A DNA stretch of 64,000 nucleotides. Origin: Chryseosolibacter histidinae (GTDB lineage: Bacteria > Bacteroidota > Bacteroidia > Cytophagales > Cyclobacteriaceae). Shown one piece after another: positions 37,562 to 45,559 of the stretch (within the stretch, counting starts at the first letter, position 1; each line of letters opens with the position of its first letter). The position numbers and the translations under genes were made by a program. The stretch is taken from positions 186,001-250,000 of the forward strand of contig NZ_JAHESF010000003.1 of NCBI RefSeq assembly GCF_018598225.1, in the 5' to 3' direction. The notes under the pieces are model-generated. The model did no database searches and had not been told where the DNA came from. It was given only the letters and a program-made list of their open reading frames with translations.

Positions 37562-37590
37562 TTGCAACATCAAAAATTATTGTATCTTCA
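37562..37590 (+). promoter_or_regulatory. Candidate Bacteroidota-type promoter
   Basis: TTG at 37562-37564, an 18-nt spacer and TATCTTCA at 37583-37590 approximate the known Bacteroidota sigma consensus TTTG / TAnnTTTG, about 110 bp before the start of the secreted protein at 37700. The match is imperfect. Confidence 0.3.
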
Positions 37591-37699
37591 TTTTCATGCG
37601 ATTCGGAGGCTGTCCGGGCATTTTCTGTAGCCATGGTTATGCAGGTAGCCTTACCGGTGCGATGGTATTGAATCGTTAAATGAATCTTAAGCCGTGTTT

Positions 37700-39124
37700 A
37701 TGAAAATCAGCGCTACTCCTCGTGTTTACCATTCTGCAAAAGTTCTTTTCGCTGTCTTATTACTGATCCTTTCAGTCCAGGTTCATGCGCAGGTTCCAGG
37801 CGCCACCAATAGAACCATTTATACACCGATGGGACAGGCAGTCGATGCACTGACCAATCCTGAGAACGCCGATATCAGAGATTATGCCCATAACGGTAAT
37901 ATACAACAGATCACACAGCACAACTGGCAGGTGCAGCTCGAGAGCGCCCCTACAACCACTTCGCAGTGTCACGGCTGGGCATGGTCTATTTACGCCGGCG
38001 GTCCCGCGGTTGAGATCAACGGCGATGTACGAAAGTATTTCACCAACGACGCTGTGGAGGAGATCGCGCCCATGACAGAAGACAACTGGGAAGAAGGCGT
38101 GATCATCGTGTTTGGTAAAAACATGAGCGTGCCGGTACATTCTGCGGTCACGACCAGTGAATACGGCTTTGTGAGATCAAAATGGTGGTACGGCGCAGTA
38201 TACAAACATAAGCTGGAGGAGCACCCCTGGGCAAGTTATGAGCAGGGCTGGTATCGCGTGGCCATGAACGGCAGCAAGAAGGTGTGTGGTTTCGGCTCAA
38301 CGCCAACGTATTCCACAACGTCATCCATACCTGGCGCCAGCTATGCCTGGAAGTTGTCAGGCACACCCGTCGGCGGCAATTCAAGCTCGGTATCGGTACA
38401 ACATTTCTTTACACCCAATACCATTAAACACCTGAGCGTGGAGATCCAGTGCCCGCTCTCCGGCACCACGATCAAAAGTTTCAGGAGAATATGCTTCGGC
38501 GAAAACAGTGGATACGTTCCAGGCTCGTATTATATCATGGGCTCGCAGGATAACTCAACGCTCTGTCCGTATACCAGCTACACCATGTATGTGAGTGCCC
38601 CATGCGTGGCCTCAGGGTTCACTTATACGCTGCCACCGGGATTCACCGTCAACTGGACATCAGGAGGCTCGATGTCATTCAGCACCGGATCCGGGGGAAG
38701 CGGAACGATCGAGGTAAGTGCCAACGTCTGGTGCTCCAGCTACCCGAGCACCTGCTGCGAACCTGCGCCAGGCACGAACGTAGCCATTGCCTTTGCTTAT
38801 GTAGACACTTCGAATCCATATTGCGGGTGGTCCATGTCCGCATCGCCCAACCCGGCGAAGGATTACATTGATATTGAAACCGGCAGTGAAAAAAGCAAAG
38901 ATGCCTCGATGAAGGAAGCCAGCGTAAGCCTCACGTCATCTGAAGACGCGGGCGAGTGGTACCAGCTCACCGTTTACAATAGCCAGCAGATACCAGTGTT
39001 CACCACAAAAAGCAGAGACCGAAAAGTGACCATCAACACGCAGCAGATACAAAATGGCATCTACATCGCCGAAATAATCCGCGGCAAGGAAAGGATCTCC
39101 AAACGTTTTGCGGTGAATCATTAG
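37700..39124 (+). CDS. Secreted protein with T9SS type-A sorting domain
   Basis: Exported protein of 474 residues from the ATG at 37700 (a GTG two codons earlier is possible). Signal peptide to about residue 31 (SVQVHAQ). The N-terminal 190 residues (QCHGWAWSIYAGG..., HPWASYEQGWYRVAMNG) do not match a family I can name. They contain His and Cys motifs but no clear hydrolase signature. The middle is beta-rich and Ser/Gly-rich with many Cys. The last about 85 residues are a type-A sorting domain (SASPNPAKDYIDIE, then NSQQIPVFTTK, QNGIYIAEII and KRFAVNH), so it is sent out by the T9SS. Confidence 0.82.
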   Translation: MKISATPRVYHSAKVLFAVLLLILSVQVHAQVPGATNRTIYTPMGQAVDALTNPENADIRDYAHNGNIQQITQHNWQVQLESAPTTTSQCHGWAWSIYAGGPAVEINGDVRKYFTNDAVEEIAPMTEDNWEEGVIIVFGKNMSVPVHSAVTTSEYGFVRSKWWYGAVYKHKLEEHPWASYEQGWYRVAMNGSKKVCGFGSTPTYSTTSSIPGASYAWKLSGTPVGGNSSSVSVQHFFTPNTIKHLSVEIQCPLSGTTIKSFRRICFGENSGYVPGSYYIMGSQDNSTLCPYTSYTMYVSAPCVASGFTYTLPPGFTVNWTSGGSMSFSTGSGGSGTIEVSANVWCSSYPSTCCEPAPGTNVAIAFAYVDTSNPYCGWSMSASPNPAKDYIDIETGSEKSKDASMKEASVSLTSSEDAGEWYQLTVYNSQQIPVFTTKSRDRKVTINTQQIQNGIYIAEIIRGKERISKRFAVNH

Positions 39125-39165
39125 AGAATCAAGTGGGGAGATAGACGAAAATCCCTAAAAACAAC

Positions 39166-39196
39166 AGAGCCACCCCGATGATATCGGGATGGCTCT
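39166..39196. terminator. Bidirectional terminator
   Basis: AGAGCCACCCCGAT (39166-39179) pairs with ATCGGGATGGCTCT (39183-39196) with one mismatch and a 3-nt loop. TTCTT follows on the plus strand (end of the secreted protein gene) and GTTGTTTTTAGGG on the minus strand (end of the tRNA-Leu transcript). It lies between convergent units. Confidence 0.75.
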
Positions 39197-39201
39197 TCTT
39201 G

Positions 39202-39283
39202 TACCGAAGGAGGGACTCGAACCCTCACGTCTTGCGACACACGCCCCTGAAACGTGCGTGTCTACCAATTCCACCACTTCGGC
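39202..39283 (-). tRNA. tRNA-Leu (anticodon CAG)
   Basis: An 82-nt class II tRNA with long variable arm. Acceptor GCCGAAG/CTTCGGT (a G-U at the end), D loop AATTGGTAGAC, anticodon stem CACGT/GCGTG around TTCAGGG (anticodon CAG), variable arm near GTCGCAAGAC, T arm AGGG-TTCGAGT-CCCT, discriminator A. CCA not encoded. Confidence 0.95.
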
Positions 39284-39290
39284 GTTCCTG

Positions 39291-39367
39291 AGTTTCAAAT
39301 TTAAAGTTTAAAGTTTCAAGTTGAGTGGCTCCCCAACTTTAAACTTGTAACCTCAAACTTTCAACTT
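39291..39367. repeat. Iterated-word inverted repeat between two tRNA-Leu genes
   Basis: AAGTTTAAAGTT at 39304-39315 is the exact reverse complement of AACTTTAAACTT at 39335-39346. Further degenerate words of the same kind extend both arms (AGTTTCAAATTTAAAG on the left, CCTCAAACTTTCAACTT on the right). It fills almost all the space between the two leucine tRNAs. Same word family as at 6886-7027 and 41370-41451. Confidence 0.75.
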
Positions 39368-39371
39368 CCTG

Positions 39372-39455
39372 TGCCCAGGACTGGACTCGAACCAGCACAC
39401 CGGTTAAGGCACTACCCCCTCAAAGTAGCGTGTCTACCAATTTCACCACCTGGGC
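39372..39455 (-). tRNA. tRNA-Leu (anticodon GAG)
   Basis: An 84-nt class II tRNA. Acceptor GCCCAGG/CCTGGGC, D loop AATTGGTAGAC, anticodon stem CTACT/GGTAG around TTGAGGG (anticodon GAG), variable arm TGCCTTAACCGGTGTG region, T arm CTGG-TTCGAGT-CCAG, discriminator A. CCA not encoded. Same strand as tRNA-Thr and crcB upstream. Confidence 0.95.
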
Positions 39456-39565
39456 TATTGGGGTGACCGTTTTTCAACGGGCGACAAATGTATAAAGGTT
39501 TGCCAATTTTCACAAACCCGCTTCAAACTTCGTTGTTTTTAAATTTTTCCTGCCCTACATGGGAT

Positions 39566-39949
39566 CTATGAAAGGTTCTTTCCGAGCGCCAGGCCGGCAA
39601 CTACTGCCAGGAATCCGGCAACCAGTGTTACGGCCGTATAAACCAACGATGAAGTAATGACCTTTTGCTGCAGGAAGTTCACGTTTTCAAGGGCAAACGC
39701 CGAAAAAGTGGTGAATCCCCCGCAAAACCCCGTTCCAATGAGCAGCCGCATGCTTTCACTGTCAGCGGTTTTACGGATCAACCAGGCATAAAGCACCCCC
39801 AGGATGAATGAGCCCACGATGTTTACCGTAAGTGTTCCATAAGGGAACGGGGCGCCAATTTTTTCGTCCACTGCCCTGGCCGTTACATAACGGGCGACGC
39901 TTCCGAACATGCCTCCGATGGCCACCAGCAGAAGTTTATAAAAAGTCAT
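39566..39949 (-). CDS. crcB: CrcB/Fluc fluoride ion channel
   Basis: Membrane fluoride exporter of 127 residues that works as a dual-topology dimer. Four helices; motifs IGGMFGSVARY (11-21), GTLTVNIVGSF with the pore N43, and GFCGGFTTFSAF (74-85, the fluoride-track Phe and Thr-Phe-Ser). The start at 39949 matches the usual N terminus. The longer open frame to 40078 runs through the tRNA-Thr gene and is not coding. The start codon lies only 2 nt after the discriminator base of tRNA-Thr, so after 3' processing the mRNA would be almost leaderless. Confidence 0.95.
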   Translation of the reverse strand: MTFYKLLLVAIGGMFGSVARYVTARAVDEKIGAPFPYGTLTVNIVGSFILGVLYAWLIRKTADSESMRLLIGTGFCGGFTTFSAFALENVNFLQQKVITSSLVYTAVTLVAGFLAVVAGLALGKNLS

Positions 39950-39951
39950 TG

Positions 39952-40023
39952 AGCCGAGAATGGGATTTGAACCCACGACCTGCTGATTACGAATCAGCTG
40001 CTCTACCGCTGAGCTATCTCGGC
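39952..40023 (-). tRNA. tRNA-Thr (anticodon CGT)
   Basis: A 72-nt cloverleaf. Acceptor GCCGAGA/TCTCGGC, D arm GCTC...GAGC, anticodon stem GCTGA/TCAGC around TTCGTAA (anticodon CGT), T arm GTGGG-TTCAAAT-CCCAT (one mismatch or G-U), discriminator T. CCA not encoded. It is directly abutted by crcB downstream. Confidence 0.95.
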
Positions 40024-40101
40024 AACGGGCGGGCTTTGCGGCCGCTCCTAAAGTTATATTGCTGGAATGTAAAGACAAAGCTATAACTTACATCCCGATC
40101 T

Positions 40102-40542
40102 ATGCTTTCAAAGAAATGTAAATACGCCGTGCATGCCCTGGTGCACATGGCCAAAACCCCGAAAGAGAAATTCCTGATCAAAGACATTTCAGATGCCTGC
40201 TGCATTCCCAAAAAATTCCTGGAAGCCATCCTGCTCGACCTGAAAAGGGCCGGTGTGCTGGGCAGCAAACAGGGCAAGGGAGGCGGTTATTTCCTCCGGC
40301 GGGAGCCATCTCAGGTAAACCTGGCCGAAGTTGTGCGCCTTTTTGATGGGGCCATAGCAGCCGTGCCCTGCGCTACCTTCAAATTCTACGAACGCTGCAC
40401 CGAATGCGTGGACGAAGATACCTGCGCCGTAAGAGACGCCTTCCTGCAGGTCAGGAACGCCACCGTTGAAATGCTGAAAGCCAGCACCCTCGAAGACCTC
40501 GTTAAAAAAGAGAATAAGCTAAAAGCCAGGAAACGGAAATGA
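40102..40542 (+). CDS. Rrf2-family transcriptional regulator with cysteine cluster
   Basis: DNA-binding regulator of 146 residues. The winged-helix N terminus reads KCKYAVHALVHMAK, with recognition region KDISDACCIPKKFLEAILLDLKRAG and the wing GGYFLRR. C90, C99, C102 and C108 form a cluster like the one that holds an iron-sulphur centre in IscR/NsrR-type members, so it may sense redox, NO or iron-sulphur status. A short basic tail ends the protein. It precedes a peroxiredoxin, with a perfect palindrome between the genes, which suggests control of oxidative-stress defence. Confidence 0.92.
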   Translation: MLSKKCKYAVHALVHMAKTPKEKFLIKDISDACCIPKKFLEAILLDLKRAGVLGSKQGKGGGYFLRREPSQVNLAEVVRLFDGAIAAVPCATFKFYERCTECVDEDTCAVRDAFLQVRNATVEMLKASTLEDLVKKENKLKARKRK

Positions 40543-40580
40543 TCTTTTTCCGTTAGAACTTAATATTTCTCAATTAATAT

Positions 40581-40595
40581 CTACTAGTTTAGTAG
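40581..40595. promoter_or_regulatory. Palindromic operator candidate before the peroxiredoxin
   Basis: CTACTA-GTT-TAGTAG is a perfect 6-bp inverted repeat inside an AT-rich stretch, with further TAGT-type sequence on the right (TTTAGTATAATT). It lies 38 bp after the Rrf2 gene and about 140 bp before the peroxiredoxin start. A dimeric Rrf2 protein is the natural candidate to bind it. Confidence 0.5.
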
Positions 40596-40731
40596 TCATT
40601 TAGTATAATTGGGCTCCGATGCGCGATCTCATGGCTTTTTGAGGCCTCCAGGCCTACATTTGCCCAAAACTAATTTCGGATCGGATCAGTTTATCTATAA
40701 CAACTTTGTTAAACCTTTAAATCATACCATT

Positions 40732-41364
40732 ATGTCAATCAGACTAGGCGATCTCGCACCCGACTTCACCGCTGAAACCACCGAAGGCAAGATCAATTTT
40801 CACCAATGGCTGGGCAACAGCTGGGGTGTATTGTTCTCTCATCCCGCCGATTTTACGCCCGTATGCACCACAGAGCTGGGCTCAGTAGCCAGACTTAAGC
40901 CTGAATTTGAAAAGCGCAACGTGAAGGTTATTGCCATCAGCGCCGACCCGCTCGATTCACACAAGAAATGGATCGGCGACATCAACGAAACACAGAACAC
41001 AACGGTAAACTACCCCCTGATAGCAGACCCCGAGTTCAAGGTGGCCAACCTCTACGGCATGGTTCACCCCAACATCGACAAGTTCACGGTAAGATCGGTC
41101 TTCATCATCGGCCCCGACAAAAAGGTAAAGCTCATGATCACCTACCCCGCCTCTACCGGAAGGAATTTCAACGAGATCTTACGGGTGATCGACAGCCTGC
41201 AGCTCACCGCCAACTATAGCGTGGCCACACCTTCCGATTGGAAACAAGGTGAAGACGTGATCATCACCGCGGCCGTAAAAGACGAAGATATCCCGGCCAA
41301 ATTCCCGAAAGGGCATAAGCGGATTAAACCGTATTTGAGGACAACACCTCAACCGAATCTCTAA
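40732..41364 (+). CDS. 1-Cys peroxiredoxin (Prx6 type)
   Basis: Cytosolic thiol peroxidase that reduces H2O2 and organic peroxides; 210 residues from the ATG at 40732 (the frame open to 40609 crosses the presumed promoter). Peroxidatic C45 lies in PADFTPVCTTELG. No other cysteine is present, so it is a true 1-Cys enzyme needing an outside thiol. The Prx6 C-terminal extension (NYSVATPSDWKQGEDVIITAAV) is present. Likely controlled by the preceding Rrf2 regulator. Confidence 0.95.
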   Translation: MSIRLGDLAPDFTAETTEGKINFHQWLGNSWGVLFSHPADFTPVCTTELGSVARLKPEFEKRNVKVIAISADPLDSHKKWIGDINETQNTTVNYPLIADPEFKVANLYGMVHPNIDKFTVRSVFIIGPDKKVKLMITYPASTGRNFNEILRVIDSLQLTANYSVATPSDWKQGEDVIITAAVKDEDIPAKFPKGHKRIKPYLRTTPQPNL

Positions 41365-41369
41365 TAACG

Positions 41370-41485
41370 AAGTTTAAAGTTTCAGATTTAAAGTTTAAAG
41401 TTGAGGGTGTGCCCATCCCAACTTTAAACTTTTAACTTTTAACTTGAAACCAACCCAACCGGCAACCGGTAACCGGCAACCAGTT
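41370..41485. repeat. Iterated-word inverted repeat after the peroxiredoxin
   Basis: AAGTTTAAAGTTG at 41391-41403 and CAACTTTAAACTT at 41419-41431 form a perfect 13-bp stem, with more words of the same kind on both sides (41370-41451). It is followed by the second family seen at 6.9 kb, CAACCGGCAACCGGTAACCGGCAACC (about 41455-41481). The co-occurrence of the same two families in two distant places is notable. Confidence 0.75.
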
Positions 41486-41588
41486 CAATCTTCTTTTCCC
41501 ACACCTCACCAACCCTTAACCACACCTCGCTTTTTTAATCTCATCCCGCAGCAGGTTATGCCCGTACCTTAGATCAAAAGCTTACGGC

Positions 41589-42911
41589 ATGAAACCTGTT
41601 CTTTATCTGCTTTTGATCCTTGGCGGCACCTGTTTGTACGCCCAGACGCAGTTCAACTCCCTGAACGAGTGCCTGGAATACAGCAGCCACAACAATGCTT
41701 CGCTGAAGATCGATCACCTGAACGAAGAGATCAGCCACGAAAAGGTAAAGGCGGCCTGGGCTGCGCTGCTGCCGCAGGTGAAAGTTTTCGGCAACCTCGA
41801 CAACAACCTGAACCTGCCTGTACAGCTTGTGCCCGCTCAATTCCTGGGTGGACCTGAAGGTGAGTATGCGCGGCTAAAGTTCGGCACGCAATACAACGCG
41901 AGCTATGGCGCAGAGGCTTCCCTGTCGCTGGTGAATGTTTCCAGTTGGAAGAACATCCGGTCATCCGTTCATGGGCAGCAGGCCGCAGCATACCAGGCCA
42001 AAGACCATGCGCTCACCATTCGTGAGCAGATCATCACCGCGTATTATTTTGCCCTGCTGAGCCGCGAAGCCATTGCCCTGAACCAGGACCTGGTGAACGC
42101 TGGCGACAGCCTCGTCACCGCCGCCGAAATAAGACTTGGCAATGGACTGATCGAGCCGTTGGAATTTAATCGTGTGAAGTCTCTGTACATTGAGAGCCTG
42201 CAACAACTTCGCGAAAGCCAGGGAGCTTACGCCAGGAACCTCAACACGCTGAAGTCACTCTGCGGCCTTCACGAAAACGACACACTGGTACTTCAGGAGA
42301 ACATCGCCCAGTTCATGCAGCAAAACCACACGCCAGCTTCATTGGAGATCACGGCACAGCAACTGCCACGCTACAGCATGTTATCAGCCCGGCAACGGCA
42401 GGCACGCGAAGACTTACAACGTCAGCGTACCAAAGCACTGCCGGAGCTTTCGCTCTTTACACGGGTGTCGCGGCAAACCTTCAGCGATGAGTTCAACCTC
42501 TTTTCTTCCGGGCAACCCTGGTTCGATGTAGCCGTGGCGGGCTTGCGGGCAGAGTGGACATTGTTCACCGGCTTCAACCGCCAGTCTACCGTACGCCAGG
42601 CGGCCATGCAATCAGAGATCGCCCGTTATGAGCTTGACAACTATACGGTGCAAGCCGAAAAAGAGCTCGAGGAATTGAATATCAACCAACAAGTTGCAGC
42701 GCATGGCGTGGGCCGTTACCAGGAACATTATCAGCTCAACGCCATCAATTACAGGATCGCGGGTGAAAAATATACCCAAGGGATCTATACCATAGACCAG
42801 TACGTGACCATCTACCAGGAGATGGTGCGCTCGCAGAACCAATATCTGGGTCAGCTTGCCAGCTACCTCGTGTATGAATCCATTGTACAATCCAGGAACG
42901 CATTGAAGTAA
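41589..42911 (+). CDS. TolC-family outer-membrane efflux protein
   Basis: Outer-membrane channel component, 440 residues. Signal peptide to about residue 19 (LYAQ). Two OEP-type helical repeats with barrel strands follow: LNECLEYSSHNNASLKIDHLNEE at the start of repeat one, QARQAREDLQRQRTKALPELSLF at the start of repeat two. The C terminus lacks a long extension. It is the first gene of a likely operon with an adaptor 7 bp later, then an ABC permease and ATPase, forming a tripartite exporter. Confidence 0.92.
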   Translation: MKPVLYLLLILGGTCLYAQTQFNSLNECLEYSSHNNASLKIDHLNEEISHEKVKAAWAALLPQVKVFGNLDNNLNLPVQLVPAQFLGGPEGEYARLKFGTQYNASYGAEASLSLVNVSSWKNIRSSVHGQQAAAYQAKDHALTIREQIITAYYFALLSREAIALNQDLVNAGDSLVTAAEIRLGNGLIEPLEFNRVKSLYIESLQQLRESQGAYARNLNTLKSLCGLHENDTLVLQENIAQFMQQNHTPASLEITAQQLPRYSMLSARQRQAREDLQRQRTKALPELSLFTRVSRQTFSDEFNLFSSGQPWFDVAVAGLRAEWTLFTGFNRQSTVRQAAMQSEIARYELDNYTVQAEKELEELNINQQVAAHGVGRYQEHYQLNAINYRIAGEKYTQGIYTIDQYVTIYQEMVRSQNQYLGQLASYLVYESIVQSRNALK

Positions 42912-42918
42912 AACGAAT

Positions 42919-44049
42919 ATGAAACCAATCAACAGGCCCAGGGCCGCAACGATCATCTTTTCGACCGCATTGTTCAGTGCAACACTCACCGCGTGCCAGC
43001 AGGAGAATGGTGTGAAACCCGAAGTGAAACCCCTGATGGAAGCTGTGTACGCTTCAGGGTTTGTGGTGTCCAAAGATGAATACGAGATCTTTGCGCAGGT
43101 GGAAGGATACCTCGCGGACAAGCTTGTAAATGACGGCGACGCTGTTAAAAAAGGCGAGCCGCTTTTTGTGATCGAGGCTGGCCAGCAGTCGGCCCGTTAC
43201 CGGATGGCGAAAGAGACCTTTGACCTGGCAGCAAAAAATTACCGGGACGGCTCTCCTGTGCTCGCCGAGCTGAAAGCCGCAACAGAGACGGCCCGCTCAA
43301 AGATGCAGTTCGACTCCCTGAATTTTGTACGGTACGCGAACCTGCTGAAAGGCAACGCCACATCCCAGAGCGAGTATGACCGCATCAAGCTGTTGTATGA
43401 GAACTCACGCAACGAATATGTGCTGCAGAAAAGCCGCTTTGAAAGAACGAAGAATCAGACATACCTCGACTGGCAGAATGCTAAAAACCAGCTTGTGATC
43501 GCCGGCGACGAATCGGGCCGCTACATTGTGCGCAGCGATGTTGACGGGCTCGTGTTCATGACCGCCAAAGAAAAAGGAGAAATGGTGCGGCGCAATGAAG
43601 CGATTGCCGTGGTGGGCAAGAAAGATGCTTTTTATCTCCAGCTGAACATCGATGAGCTCGATGTGCAGCGGGTGCGCGAAGGCCAGGAGGTGCTGGTCAA
43701 GATCGATGCCTACCCCGGTAAAATTTTCAACGCAAAGCTCACCAAAGTTTACCCTATGGTGGATCGCCGCCAGCAGGCGGTGCGCGCCGATGCAACACTT
43801 AATGAAACCCTTCCGGGATGGTTCTCCGGGCTGGCGCTCGAAGCCAACATCATTATCCGCAAAAAAGACCAGGCCATCGTGATCCCGAAAAATAAACTGC
43901 TGCCCGGGGACTCGGTGATCATTCAGTCTGACGAAGGATCCAAAAAAGTAAAAGTGACCAAAGGCATCGAAACACTGGACGAAGTCGAGATCGTCGAAGG
44001 GCTTGATACCGGGGCCAGAATTGAAGGGGTTACAGAATTAAAGAATTAA
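42919..44049 (+). CDS. Periplasmic adaptor (HlyD/MacA-like) lipoprotein
   Basis: Membrane-fusion protein of 376 residues; lipobox Cys26 (TLTAC). The lipoyl-like halves are around VEGYLADKLVNDGDAVKKGEPLFVIEAG and YIVRSDVDGLVFMTAKEKGEMV, with a helical hairpin between (about 90-185) and a beta-barrel domain (FYLQLNIDELDVQRVREGQEVLVKIDAYPGK). It links the inner-membrane permease to the TolC-like channel in this operon. Substrate unknown. Confidence 0.92.
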   Translation: MKPINRPRAATIIFSTALFSATLTACQQENGVKPEVKPLMEAVYASGFVVSKDEYEIFAQVEGYLADKLVNDGDAVKKGEPLFVIEAGQQSARYRMAKETFDLAAKNYRDGSPVLAELKAATETARSKMQFDSLNFVRYANLLKGNATSQSEYDRIKLLYENSRNEYVLQKSRFERTKNQTYLDWQNAKNQLVIAGDESGRYIVRSDVDGLVFMTAKEKGEMVRRNEAIAVVGKKDAFYLQLNIDELDVQRVREGQEVLVKIDAYPGKIFNAKLTKVYPMVDRRQQAVRADATLNETLPGWFSGLALEANIIIRKKDQAIVIPKNKLLPGDSVIIQSDEGSKKVKVTKGIETLDEVEIVEGLDTGARIEGVTELKN

Positions 44050-44123
44050 CCCGTGGCTTTTCCTAATCCTGTCTCTCCGGTTAATCAAAAGTGAATTATA
44101 TCCAATAATCCTTAAATCCTGCT

Positions 44124-45368
44124 ATGAGATTAGTAATTGACATTGCAAGGACTCACCTGATCAGCAAACCCCGGCAGACGATCATTGCCATGCTGGGTGT
44201 AACGTTCGGCATCGGCATGTTCATTGCCATGGTGAGTCTGATGACGGGATTGAACAACTTCACGGAAGAGCTCACCATGACCTCTTCGCCTGACATCCAT
44301 ATTTATCACGATGTTACCGAGAGCCGTCCTTCCGTCATCGAGCAGGTGAATGTGGGTGGCATCAACAAAGTGCATCATCAGAAGCCGAAGAACGAGACGC
44401 CGAGACTCCGCAATGCGCACCAGATCGCCGCGCTCATCCGCAGGGATCCGCGTGTGACCGGCGTTGCACCTTCCATCTCGTCGCAGGTATTTTACAACTA
44501 CGGTCCAGTGCAGCTCAGTGGCAACATCCTGGGTGTGGATATCATTGAAGAAGACAAGCTGTTCGAGCTGCGCGAAAAGATGAAGGAAGGCAGGATCGAA
44601 GACCTGAAAGCCAATCACGACGGCATCATCATGGGCAGGGGTCTCGCCCGCAAGCTCAACGCCCGTACGGGAGACCGCGTGGTGATCACCACACCCCAGG
44701 GCTACACGATGACGCTAAAGATCGTAGGCGTATTCCAGATGGGACTCGGCTCCATAGACAATGTGAGAAGCTACGCTAACCTCTCGACCGTGCAAACCAT
44801 TTTACAACAGGATCACCTCTACGTGACCGACATCAATATCAAGCTTAAAGATCTTCTGCTGGCAAAATCCATTGCGCCTGGCTACCAGCGCATGTACGGC
44901 TACAAGGCCGAAGACTGGGAAACCGCCAATGCTACTTTCCTGACGGGAAACATCATCCGGAATATCCTTACTTATTCGGTGTCCATCACGTTGCTGATCG
45001 TAGCAGGGTTCGGGATCTACAACATTCTGAACATGACCATCTACAACAAGATGAAAGACATCGCCATCCTGAAAGCGATGGGCTTCGCCGGCAGGGATGT
45101 GAAGCAGATCTTCATGATCCAGTCGCTGGTGATCGGTTTCATAGGAAGCCTGTTAGGCCTGGCCATAGGGTATGGGTTGTCGCTGCTGATCGCGCAGGCG
45201 CCGTTCAACGGGGGCGACTTCATCAGCCTGGACCACTTCCCTGTGAACTTCGACCCGAAGTACTACATCATCGGCATCGTGTTCGGTGTAACCACTACCG
45301 CTTTCGCGGGATACATGCCTTCGCGAAAGGCTTCGAAGATAGATCCGATCGAGATCTTGCGGGGGTGA
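44124..45368 (+). CDS. MacB/FtsX-type ABC transporter permease
   Basis: Inner-membrane permease, 414 residues. First TM at about 20-42 (IIAMLGVTFGIGMFIAMVSL), a MacB_PCD periplasmic domain (about 50-270), then three TMs in an FtsX block (about 285-400) with NILNMTIYNKMKDIAILKAMGFAG and the closing SRKASKIDPIEILRG. The matching ATPase gene follows after a 191-bp space that contains an iterated-word repeat. The set resembles MacAB or LolCDE-like mechanotransmission exporters. Confidence 0.94.
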   Translation: MRLVIDIARTHLISKPRQTIIAMLGVTFGIGMFIAMVSLMTGLNNFTEELTMTSSPDIHIYHDVTESRPSVIEQVNVGGINKVHHQKPKNETPRLRNAHQIAALIRRDPRVTGVAPSISSQVFYNYGPVQLSGNILGVDIIEEDKLFELREKMKEGRIEDLKANHDGIIMGRGLARKLNARTGDRVVITTPQGYTMTLKIVGVFQMGLGSIDNVRSYANLSTVQTILQQDHLYVTDINIKLKDLLLAKSIAPGYQRMYGYKAEDWETANATFLTGNIIRNILTYSVSITLLIVAGFGIYNILNMTIYNKMKDIAILKAMGFAGRDVKQIFMIQSLVIGFIGSLLGLAIGYGLSLLIAQAPFNGGDFISLDHFPVNFDPKYYIIGIVFGVTTTAFAGYMPSRKASKIDPIEILRG

Positions 45369-45372
45369 ACGA

Positions 45373-45520
45373 GTCGATGGGTCGATGGTCGATGGTCCAT
45401 AGTCCATGGCCGTAGTCCCCGGAATCTGTACGCGGAGCAATTGTCAGGTGTGGATGCGGAGCGCAGAATCCCGACAATTAGCTGCCACTACCATGGACCA
45501 TAGACTATGGACCATGGACT
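45373..45520. repeat. Iterated-word inverted repeat inside the exporter operon
   Basis: The left arm holds GTCGATGG words and GGTCCATAGTCCATGG (45394-45409). The right arm at 45491-45520 holds CCATGGACC-ATAGACTATGGACC words. GGTCCATAGTC (45394-45404) and GACTATGGACC (45503-45513) are exact inverted copies. The centre (45420-45480) contains two GCGGAGC copies and an ATTGTC/GACAAT pair. It starts 4 bp after the permease stop and separates it from its ATPase. Confidence 0.75.
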
Positions 45521-45559
45521 GAACCAAACAACAACTGAATTACTTACACAAGCAGTCAA

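Noticed and set aside
39950-40078. N-terminal extension of crcB through the tRNA-Thr gene
   Set aside because: The 43 extra residues are translated from the tRNA; the family N terminus fits exactly at 39949.
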